Source: Ciona savignyi (Eukaryota; Chordata; Ascidiacea; Phlebobranchia; Cionidae). Taken from it: 64,000 nt of DNA. The translations under genes and the position numbers were made by a program. Where the stretch lies: the NCBI GenBank assembly GCA_000149265.1, contig CH003267.1, positions 1,260,511-1,324,510 on the forward strand, written 5' to 3'. The notes beneath the pieces were generated by a model. The model had not been told where the DNA came from, did not search any database, and saw only the letters and a list, made by a program, of their open reading frames with translations. Below are positions 11,256 through 20,072 of this stretch, one piece after another; position 1 is the first letter of the stretch; each line of letters opens with the position of its first letter.

Positions 11256-11613
11256 ACCAAGGCTGAGGGCGAACGCTGTGAGACGATCCACCAATGTTGG
11301 ACGAATGTCGGTTGATGCCTCATCGTCCACAGAAACCAACAGCGAATCATGGACATCTTTAAATAGGTTTGTGGCCGAATGGTTAACACCACCGAATCAT
11401 GTACAAACAAACATAGCAGTAACACCCAATGGTCACGGGATCGAAGCTAGGCTCAGTTAAAAAACGTTCCAATATGAAGAGATGCACCCGACAATTGAAC
11501 CTACCGCATCAGGTTCGTTCTACTTCCCGAGTTGACTTATTTGCGCCAGGTGCACAAGCTATAAACCTTGCTACGACAGCTGTTAAAAATAATGGATTCG
11601 AAATTTGTTTAAA
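11256..11613 (+). pseudogene. Exon-like fragments split by a tRNA-like SINE, left copy
   Basis: Two open segments conserved in both arms, LRANAVRRSTNVG (about 11268-11390) and RCTRQLNL through NNGFEICLK (about 11480-11613). A tRNA-like SINE (gtggccgaatggttaacacc, gggatcgaagc) lies between them at about 11370-11460. The left copy ends at a strong donor (TTTAAAG/GTAAGT). The SINE is in both arms, so it predates the duplication. Unrecognised; probably a relic gene. Confidence 0.35.
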
Positions 11614-11849
11614 GGTAAGTCGAAGGGAATAAAACATAATTTATTTAAGAGTGTTTGTGTATGTTCTGCTTTTATGATAAGCAAACGATTTCGAATTTCG
11701 GTTTATTAAAAACAGAATATCATGATACAAATTACAACTTTATAAATATATATATTTATTCAGAATCATATACAACAGGAACAAAACAACTAGTGATCCT
11801 TTGTTCATATATTTGTATTATGTTATAAACTATTAGGGCAATGTAATAG

Positions 11850-14400
11850 CATAGAATACTAACTTACAGATAGAAGGGTAACGAACTCGGCCGATTGTTA
11901 CGGTCACGCTTGAGTACCTGTTTACTAAATGCTACCACAGTCAATACCTCGGTATTGTTTTTATATAAAATACATAGTTAAGACTGCGGCAGTTTTACCG
12001 AATTAGTTGTTTATGTTTATTTCCTAATTAAAAAAACGTTATTATTTAACCATTTACTATTATGCAGCAATAACAAGACACATTTTGAACGCACAACCCG
12101 AACATTTCCACTGTACTACTCTAGCGAATAGGCTGCTAGCACTTACAGGCAATCAGATTGCCTTAGTCGTTGCGAAGTTAAAAATGGCAGAGAGGCATTT
12201 TAATTGGGAGATTGAGCGGATCAAACTGTTAACAACTGAAGAAGAGAACGATTTTGTCTCAGCCGAAAATATATGTCAAATGAGGTTTCCTTCTACGCAG
12301 TGTTGGAAAGGGCCTTGCCTGGTTATTTAAAGCTCAGTATACCTGGTTTGAAACTAGTCAAACAGTGGTGCAATGAATTTAGCAGCAACAGAGATGCAAA
12401 TAAAATAGTTTTTCACTACCTAAAATACTGCAACGAAGCATCTTCTTTGTTTTGTGATGCAAGTGCCAGTTATATAGTTGCAGCTAAACACCTTTTGCGA
12501 ATTTTAAATTGTATTGTTTTAAAACCACAAGCATCAAAAGAGAAAGCAGTTTGGGATTTCAAAGGAAGAACACGATATCATTGAGTTGAGTACTTGGCAG
12601 GGTATGTGATTCGTACATCATGAAAAAATATTCTCAAATAGAGCTGCAAGATTTTTTTAGACCGAAACCGTATATTTGTTAAATGTGTATTGCAAAAAAA
12701 ATAATAAAAAACTATTCCAAGCATTTTTTCTTTGTGATTGGCTCATGACATATAGTGGTCCATGGATTTTTAGTACCGAAAGTGGTGTTTCCAACCTTCA
12801 CCCTCTTTATAATTTTCCTTATTGGGATTTTCTGATCGACTTCCAGGTGATCTCTTGAAAAACAATAACAAAAATATAGTTTATACACATATATATATAT
12901 GCCGAGCTTGTTTGCGGTATAACATCAGGATAGGGCACTCCTATTTATCAGTGGGGTGGGAAAACGAAAATCAGTTATAAACCAACGCATCATTAGTTAT
13001 GTCCAGGATACCTATTATCTTGCAGTTAGGTGATCTCATCATGCATTCTGTCTGTATACAATTTCCCCTTACATTGGTAATATGCAGTGAGTGAACCTTT
13101 ATTAACAGAACAAGTTTATAGAATTGCAACAAACTAATAAATTGTACACTGTACAGACTTACTAAAAACAGAATGAATGGTAACAATCTGCGGACTGCCT
13201 ATATTAAGTTCAGAAGAAGAAATGGACCAGCCACAAAATGATATCTCAATGACACGTGCATCCTAGCCTAATACTATTCTGAAATGTTAACAATGCTTAA
13301 AAATAATAAAATTTTAAAAATGATAAACTGTCAAAACTTTATATTTCTGTTGTTTCTTAATATTAGAACTTAAGGTATTACACTACCTTATATTAAATTG
13401 CCTTTCTTTAGTCCCTTTAACTCAGCAACCAAGATACTTTTTTTCACAGAATTTCCATGTGTCTAAAAAAACAAATTATGATTACGTTAAACAATTAAAA
13501 TATCATGCAGCATATTCAACTTTACCACTATAGTCTAATATACAATATTAAAAAAATACTCTGACAACTTGAAATTCTAAAATCTATATTATAATATCCG
13601 GTAGTCGGGTAGGTACCAATGATATCCTCAGATATACCAGTGAGTCTCACAAACTCCAGCCTTTTATAAACATGTATAATAAATTTATAACACTAACATC
13701 TTTCTGCACATGACTTACCATTTTACTACATTGTAGGGGTGACTCTAAATACCCAGTGTGGGCAGTGTATGGGCACACTTGAAACTCTTACCCTAATTCT
13801 AACTCTGACCCCAACTCTTACCCTAACTCTGACCCCAACTCTAACTTTCGCATGCTGCCTGCACACTGCCCATACTGGGTATTTAGAGGAACTGCATTGT
13901 AGGCTTCTACTACATTATAAGCTGGGCTGTTTAAGGCATATATGTGAAGGAAAATCACACCTAAAAATTTACCTAGACAAAAAATAGTTCCTGATAATAT
14001 AATGTACCGACATACTTACGATTCTTTTTTCAGCATATCTTTAATATCATCGCTAGCTTCTGCATCTCTCATTGAAAGCAAAAAGTTAGTCAAAACAATT
14101 CGATTAGCTTTAGCCTGGCTAGATTTTGCCAAGTTTGGTCGATATACTGTGAATATTATTGGGCACCTAACTTATTTTTTCTTGCCAAACTTCCGCGGCC
14201 ACTTACATCCAGGAACGGGACACTGGGATGGCATTTTTTGCTTAAAAAACGTATTTTTTTGTTTAAAAAAGTTGAAACAACCAGCAATTCCGCAGGAGGT
14301 ATCGCAATTCAGTAAACAAGTGCTCATGCGTGACCACTTTCTGACGTCATAAAAAAACAAACAAAGCGTTACCCTTCTATCTGTAAGTTAGTATTCTATG
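11850..14400. mobile_element. 2.55-kb DNA transposon with perfect 34-bp inverted ends
   Basis: The left end starts catagaatactaacttaca at 11850 and the right end finishes with its exact complement at 14400; the ends are identical over 34 bp. Both sides are flanked by the direct repeat GTAATAG (11843-11849 and 14401-14407). Inside, plus-strand frames at 12085-12330 and 12273-12584 overlap and may be pieces of one damaged or spliced gene. A minus-strand ATG at 14234 begins MPSQCPVPGCKWPR, a C-x4-C start reminiscent of a THAP finger, followed by a plausible spliced segment (about 14149-14022, ending at a GTAAGT). THAP-type starts and 7-8-bp target repeats are features of P-type elements, so P-like is my best guess; hAT is the alternative. 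Absent from the right arm, so it is a young insertion. Confidence 0.75.
13739..13890. repeat. Nested foldback with telomere-like microsatellite loop
   Basis: About 33 bp at each end are near-complementary (ctctaaatacccagtgtggg versus ccatactgggtatttagag). The loop is a run of accctaactctgaccccaac-type repeats. It sits within the 2.55-kb transposon, so it inserted or arose there. Confidence 0.6.
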
Positions 14401-14610
14401 GTAATAGGGTTATATGTTTTTTTAAATTTCTATTTTATAATTTGGTGAAATTTCGTCAGCTCAAAAACCACTAATAATATGACTATATAAATAACTTGGT
14501 TGGTACGGGTGGACAGAGCATACATGTTTAAAATTGAATTGTGTATAAATTATATATAAGATTTTAATGCATGTTAAATGGAAGGGGGAATGTTTCCAAC
14601 TAGTATTATA

Positions 14611-14839
14611 CAGGGTGTCCCCAAAAACATAACACCATTTTAAAATCACACATTGAAAACCTGTGAATTCCAGAAACTCAATAAAAGCACGTGTGTTGTA
14701 CTGTTGACAACGCGTAAATGACAATATTTTTTAAAATAAATTATGTCAACTCATATGCCTGTTAAATTTCATTGATTTCGAGTTCATACTTTTTGTGATA
14801 TTTGCATCTTAATTGGTGTCATTTTTTTGGGACGCCCTG
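14611..14839. mobile_element. MITE with CAGGGTGTCCC ends, 229 bp
   Basis: Left end cagggtgtccccaaaaa and right end ttttttgggacgccctg are inverted repeats with one mismatch and a length change. It is AT-rich inside with no coding frame. A clean target duplication is not visible. Confidence 0.6.
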
Positions 14840-15499
14840 ACTAGCCATCGCAAAACGTTTTGAAATTAGAGATTTCGAACGTTAAACATGAAACAGCTAA
14901 AACCGGGTTGTTTTTCACCATCGCTTTGATATTGGGAGACTACTTCCTTTTTAAATGGAGCGAATAAATGTTACGACATAACATTAAATCTCAATGCGTT
15001 TTGGGTCGTTTGGAATTAAAAACATGTCATCGGCTTTGATCAGCTGCATTAGTGCTTTTGCGTTCAGATACAACAAACATGTTTTCATCTTGAACGGAAA
15101 ACGACGTCTTGTTGAATGCTTGATGTGTTGATATCATCCAACTACAGCCTTTCATGATCTAGATGGATGTATGAAGTGTCATTTGTGTCCTGCTGCGTCG
15201 AAAGTCCGTTGGAACGGTTACCCCTGGTCCTGAATGTGAGGTTTGTAGGTAAGTTTCCAGTATTACCATTCCAATCTAAGTATTGCCATCACGAAAGAAG
15301 CCTTTGCGTCAGTTTCATTTCTTGTCCCAATATCGCGCTTCAATGCTTCAATTTTCTTCCTCTTTAATTGATCCAAAAGATAGTTGACAACGATAATCCA
15401 AAGTTTATACTAAAATGACTCAAAAACTGTGACGGGTTGTGCTGATAATTTTGCTTTCTCGTGGAACACGCATCACAATTCCAAGGTAATGTTTTAGAG
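14840..15499. other. Arm-specific spacer upstream of FoxD copy 1
   Basis: No similarity seen to the corresponding interval of the right arm and no supported gene. The 66-codon frame at 15167-15367 lacks supporting signals. Confidence 0.4.
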
Positions 15500-15690
15500 T
15501 GGCGCCCTTTAAAGTTATCAAGATAAAGTGACGTAATCAAGGCCAGAGGTCACGTTTGAACACGATTCACCGGCAGATTATGGTGGGTTAGAAAAAACAC
15601 TTTATACTGCGTTGCTACTTACTGTTGCACCATTATTATATGAATCATATCGTATTGGTCTAACAGATCCAGGTTGCCTTCATCGAATTA
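15500..15690 (-). repeat. Element E, outer copy in left arm
   Basis: About 190 bp containing gacgtaatcaaggccagagg, a DR1-like half (agaggtcacg), an agattatggtggg segment and tactgcgttgctac. The same sequence is found in opposite orientation at 16255-16440 and at 31125-31320. The latter is the true mirror partner in the right arm. Confidence 0.7.
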
Positions 15691-15898
15691 AACGTGTATA
15701 GGCTGTACACGAAGCACTTTTAATCAAATAAATTGTATAAAATATATTTATATAACCGAAAAAGTATATTTAAGTATAACCGAAACATATCTCTGTATAA
15801 AATGCCAGACGCACCATACCGGTATGATATACCACTGCCATCGTTTCATATATGAGGATATATCCTGTCAATCGCGCCTTGTGTATTGACAACTGCGC

Positions 15899-16081
15899 GA
15901 TAATATTTATATGATGACGTCATGACGTGAGTTGTTGACAGGCGAAGATAAAAGGAAGACGAATCGAAATTATCTTCCGTCTTTGATCAATCCTCACGTT
16001 GACAGTTGACTTTGATTCCTGATTAGGGACAAGTCGACAAACTTCCAAGATTATCAAAACGCGGCCGAACAGATTTGATTA
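15899..16081 (+). promoter_or_regulatory. Candidate Tcf/GATA enhancer of FoxD copy 1
   Basis: A 183-bp block with about three differences from the reverse complement of 30625-30807, while the flanks are more diverged. Motifs shared by both copies: TCF sites CTTTGATC at 15981-15988 and CTTTGATT at 16010-16017; GATA sites at 15946-15951 (AGATAA, directly followed by aaggaag, ETS-like), 15970-15975 (TTATCT, followed by tccg, ETS-like) and 16051-16055; a Fox-type TATTTAT at 15904-15910; and TGACGTCA at 15915-15922. It lies about 2.3 kb upstream of the FoxD ATG. Ciona FoxD is known to be activated early by beta-catenin/Tcf with opposing or cooperating GATA and Foxa inputs, so this combination fits. 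Function is inferred from motifs. Confidence 0.65.
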
Positions 16082-16254
16082 CCAAGTCACGCTGATGCGA
16101 AATGCAATCTAACTTGATGTAAACTAACCAAGATATAGGTTCACCAGCCTCTTACCACAGCATGAAGCGTTCCACTTAATATACGCGGTTATTGATGGGG
16201 CAGATTTTAAAAATCACGCTCGTCCGCAGTCTGGTTGCTTACTTGCAATTTTAA

Positions 16255-16440
16255 CGAGATTTCCATTAAACGTTGACAAAGCATCTACAACTTTGTTGGA
16301 CCAATTTATATTATATTGGTACAACAGTTAAGTAGAAACGCAGTATTAACCGACTCTTCTTACCCACCATAATCTGCCGGCGTATCGTCTTTAAACTTGA
16401 CCTCTGACCCTGATTACGTCACTTCAACGTGATAATCGTG
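16255..16440 (+). repeat. Element E, extra inner copy in left arm
   Basis: Reads aaacgttgacaaagcat, then cgcagtattaacc, ccaccataatctgcc and ttgacctctgaccctgatta (a DR1-type repeat). It is inverted with respect to 15500-15690, so the two copies flank the conserved FoxD block at 15899-16081. The right arm has only the outer copy. Confidence 0.7.
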
Positions 16441-17060
16441 TAATATACAAATTATGAAACAATGAAATAAAGATCAATATTGTAAAGTTTAATACGAAAC
16501 CGAATTGACAACGTAATACTGTATATTGTAACTGGAACTGCTCGGGGATGTGTTTACCTTTGTGTAAAAGATATTGACACTAATATGTCGAAGTTTAAAA
16601 ACACTTGTTCCAAGTTTTACCTGTTATTGCAATTTCTTCTAGCACCAACAGGAAAACACCAAAATGGTTTTAATATAAAACTTTGGTCGTTTTAAAACTA
16701 CTGAATTTATCAAAAGTTCGAATTATTATGACAACATTTTATGTACGACATCCCATTAAATGATTTGCAAGCGACTTCTACTGCTTTTGATATGTTACTA
16801 AATAACGTTTTGTCACCGTCTGTATATTAACTTTATTGTGAGTAATCTCTCACGTGAAACCACGTGAGTGGCGCGTATACACAGGTTTTCTATTATATGT
16901 TGAAATATAATATTGTAATTATTAATTACTTTGAAACGAAGAACAAACATAATGTAAATCACACTTCTAATGGATTAGTAAATGTTATTTAACAAACAAC
17001 TTGCAACCAGTGTGTTTGGTGTGTGGATTAACACCGGATTTGATTAAAGATCTGAAGTTA

Positions 17061-17399
17061 CAAAGCTTTGATTAGCGCTTAGCTGGCCTGATGTTGGTTA
17101 GCTTATTGATAAGACGTGTGAAATATTATCGACGCCTCGAACCAATATTCGGCGGGCTTCGGGTTTGTTTGAAGTCGGCGGATCGGAGTCGCGAGTCCCG
17201 ATCTTTTGATGATTATCGCAGCGCCAGGATAAATAGAGAGCTCGGGTCACAAGAAGCATCAGTTGTGATTCTCACTCCAACAAGGAACAACCAGTTTAAA
17301 CGCAGCATCGGTTTAACTTGTGAGAAGCATGTCAGATGAATATAATCAGCATTTAAGCTTAATAGGAATTATAGTGAGGTGGCCAGTATTACAACTATT
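17061..17399 (+). promoter_or_regulatory. Conserved block about 1 kb upstream of FoxD copy 1
   Basis: Highly similar to the reverse complement of 29411-29742. It starts with caaagctttgatt, giving opposed TCF-like cores (CTTTGATT at 17066-17073). It includes several GATA-type sites (ttgataag, gattatcg), a ccaatattcgg CCAAT-like motif and ggataaatag at 17227-17236, which could serve as a TATA box. An open frame of about 82 codons is probably incidental. This may be an upstream promoter with a spliced leader, or a second enhancer. Confidence 0.5.
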
Positions 17400-18146
17400 A
17401 CACGTCACGGACATGACGTCATGTAGTGTTATATCGTCACGGGTTAAAATTTAGAAAACGAAGATAGAGAAACCACGCGATATAAAGGATTTAATACAAG
17501 AACAATATAATAGGGCATTCGATGTTTGTAAATGAATCCGCACATAAACAGCAGCGAATGTTTAAAACGATAATTTAATAACCAAACATCAAGCTTGTAT
17601 GTCATACATTTGTACTTAGCCTTGTGAGTCCGAGCAGTTTTTGCTAGTTCAATGACTGAAAATAAAATAAGTTAAAGTATTTTGTTTACCCACATCGTTA
17701 AATCTAACGTTTACGACATTTTTGTCCCCTTAAGTAAGTCCCGAGCCAGGATATTTTCATATCGAGTTACAAGCCGACGATGTATACCATACATGATGTG
17801 GGAAAAGTTTTCGGAAATAGGGACATCACGCCTCACGTTATGTAGGGAAAACAAAGTTGATTTTAAGGAAATTTATTTAGTGAAATAGTTCCGGAGTTTG
17901 AAAGGTTGCGATACGGCGGTTTTATTTGCCCTGCTATATATACCTAAAACTAAGAGATATACAGTTAGAGATCTACTTTTTGTCTGTAATTATCTTAAAT
18001 GCTCAAAGTAATTTATAAAGATTTCGCTTCTAATTTTGTTGGATATGTAATATACCATGTTTGTTCGCCAACGTAATAAATACTAGCGTGGTTAGCGTTG
18101 CGTTATAACCGTTGTCGGGCTAATTAAAGTATTTTCGTTGCCAGTT

Positions 18147-18154
18147 GATCAAAG
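18147..18154 (+). promoter_or_regulatory. Promoter-proximal TCF-like site, FoxD copy 1
   Basis: GATCAAAG in the context ccagttgatcaaagtttaat, about 180 bp before the ATG. It lies in the 5' stretch (from about 18075) where the arms become nearly identical again. The partner is at 28419-28426. Confidence 0.4.
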
Positions 18155-18334
18155 TTTAATCATTTTTTCCATGTTTAGATTGCTCAGTGATAAAGTGTGG
18201 ACGGATTTTTGCTTGTTGATATCAAACACGAGATTTCTCGGATTCGCTGAAGAAGGCGGTTGCCGGGAGAAGCAAGGAAACGAAATTGGTTATATTGACT
18301 CCTGTTACCGCCTACCTGTTCATACCGACATACG

Positions 18335-20072
18335 ATGACTGTGGACTCTTGTACAGAATATAAAACAAGCCACGTTAAACAAGCAGTGATGAGCACCCAA
18401 GCCGACGCCATTTTGTGGAAATCATCGGGACCGATTCGACACAGACAGCGGGAATCAAGGTCGCCAATCCCGGCCAAACCTTACCAACGCCCAGTGGTTA
18501 GAAACGAGATGTCGGCGATAGAATGCATGAGAAACGCAGTTGAACAAATGCACGAAAAAGTTCAAGCTTCTGCCGCTAAAGTACCAACCGCGTCAGGTAA
18601 GAACGAATTATAATCAAATAAAGAATTCGTATTTAACTGACGTTGGAATATAAGATTAGATGACAATAATACTTTTATTTCGTCCGGTTATTTTGGTTGT
18701 TTATTATTTATGTTAATGTCTGTTTAACTATTAACTTTGTGTTCGGAGTTCTCAAAACATCGACGAGGTAACATTGAAACGTCACAGAATTAATTTTTAT
18801 TTTTTCCTTCCAGCGTCGAACGACACCTACGTAGACGTGACGTCACTTCCCTCTCCAGCCCCGTTTGTGGGGGGGTCGTTCCCACAAAGTTGGTCCCCGA
18901 AATCACCGACTGGAGATGAACGCTCTACGTCACCACTCTCGTCTGAGGGAAACCCCCCGATGACGTCGAGTGACGAAAGCAGAGAGAAAGCGGCGATGCT
19001 GGACGAAATGGAAGATTATTCGAAGGAATCGAAGACCAACGTGAAGCCGCCGTATTCATACATCGCGCTGATAACAATGGCCATTCTACAGTCGCCTGAC
19101 AAGAAGTTGACGTTGAGCGGAATCTGTGACTTCATAATGAACCGCTTCCCTTATTACAAAGAGAAGTTCCCTGCGTGGCAGAACTCGATTCGACACAACC
19201 TCTCGCTCAACGACTGCTTCGTGAAAATCGCGCGTGAACCCGGCAACCCGGGCAAAGGAAATTACTGGGCGATGGATCCAGAGGCGGAAGATATGTTCGA
19301 TAATGGGTCGTTCCTTCGACGACGAAAGAGGTTCAAACGGCCGCAGAGAGATCCGTTCCGAGATATGAATGCAGCGAACCCCTACGGTCGGCCATACGGA
19401 CTACAACAAGCAGCAATCATGGCGATGAATCCATACGCATACATGAACCCCCTACCAGCACATGTACCACTGCTACCAGCGCATGAACTGAGCAACAGAC
19501 AAGCTGCGTTCTTGGCGTTCGGCTCATCGAGATTAGCGCACAACAACCTCTTTCCCCAATCCTTCCCGTGCAATCCAACGATCAACACAGAAGCGAGGAT
19601 CCAAGCAACCAACTTTGCCAATGCGCTGCAATCGGTCAGGGAATCCAGCCAAGCGAAGAAACTTCCACGAAATTCTCCTTTCTCCATCGAATCATTGATC
19701 GGGAAGTCCGCAACATCCGGAAGATCCCCGCCTCCCTCACCCTCCTCCGAAATCCCGGTTTCTCCTCTGGGGAAGTCCAAGGATCTTCCAAGATTTGGTC
19801 CTTGCGTCACTTCCACCCCCAAATACTCCGGGGATCAAAAACTTTTTCATCCGGAGTCAGGAAACGACAGAATTCGATCTGTGTCGTCCGATTCTAACCC
19901 CAGTCCATTAACCCCACCTTACCCTCCTCACCCACATTTGCCCCAGAACCCTTTTTTGTATTCTCGCACAAACAATGCATTTTTCCCAAACCCACAAATT
20001 CCATCGCAATATTCTGCTTTGGTCAAACAAACTTACAACCCCCTATTCCCATTCCCGTATAAACTTGTTTAG
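18335..20072 (+). CDS. FoxD: Forkhead transcription factor FoxD, copy 1 (506 aa, 2 exons)
   Basis: Exon 1 is 18335-18596 (donor CAG/GTAAG) and exon 2 is 18814-20072 (acceptor ccttccag); the phase-1 join restores A-S-N-D-T-Y. The forkhead domain is at about residues 165-263 ([10 protein letters not shown] start, recognition helix with [15 protein letters not shown], wing ending in RRRKRFKR). At residues 377-384 the motif FSIESLIG is an eh1-type Groucho-binding repression motif, typical of FoxD. The protein is nuclear and binds DNA. In Ciona embryos FoxD is activated by beta-catenin and is required for notochord specification. The C-terminus after HPESGN is unique to this copy (proline-rich, ending [10 protein letters not shown]). 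It is convergent with the second copy at 26427-28238. The two Ciona genes are called FoxD.a and FoxD.b; which copy is which cannot be told here. Confidence 0.95.

Larger units (their letters stand above)
3905..19864 (+). repeat. Left arm of large inverted duplication
   Basis: Islands in this arm match the reverse complement of 26716-40690 in order. Pairings seen: 3905-4300 with 40280-40690, 4380-4912 with 39695-40230, 5200-5790 with 38640-39220, 6892-7154 with 37068-37331, 7190-7790 with 36300-36900, 7830-8220 with 35100-35480, 8795-9300 with 33420-33940, 10832-11613 with 32314-33240, 15500-15690 with 31125-31320, 15795-16110 with 30590-30900, 17061-17399 with 29411-29742, and 18075-19864 with 26716-28490. 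Between islands the arms differ through indels and insertions: a 2.55-kb transposon, a SINE and a hAT-type MITE are found only here. The homology stops inside the FoxD coding exon. Confidence 0.9.

Noticed and set aside
12273..12584. A host gene at 12085-12584
   Set aside because: It lies fully within the transposon bounded by perfect inverted ends, so any coding potential belongs to the element.
14611..14839. ACTAG as target duplication of the MITE at 14611-14839
   Set aside because: The left ACTAG is separated from the element's end by seven bases, so it is probably coincidence.
18774..18813. FoxD start at [13 protein letters not shown] in front of exon 2
   Set aside because: This stretch is the intron's polypyrimidine tract and acceptor (ttttttccttccag); splicing from exon 1 gives the proper frame.
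19382..19822. 146-codon minus-strand frame in FoxD copy 1, repeated at 26758-27198
   Set aside because: It is the antisense shadow of the conserved FoxD coding exon; its conservation follows from the sense strand.
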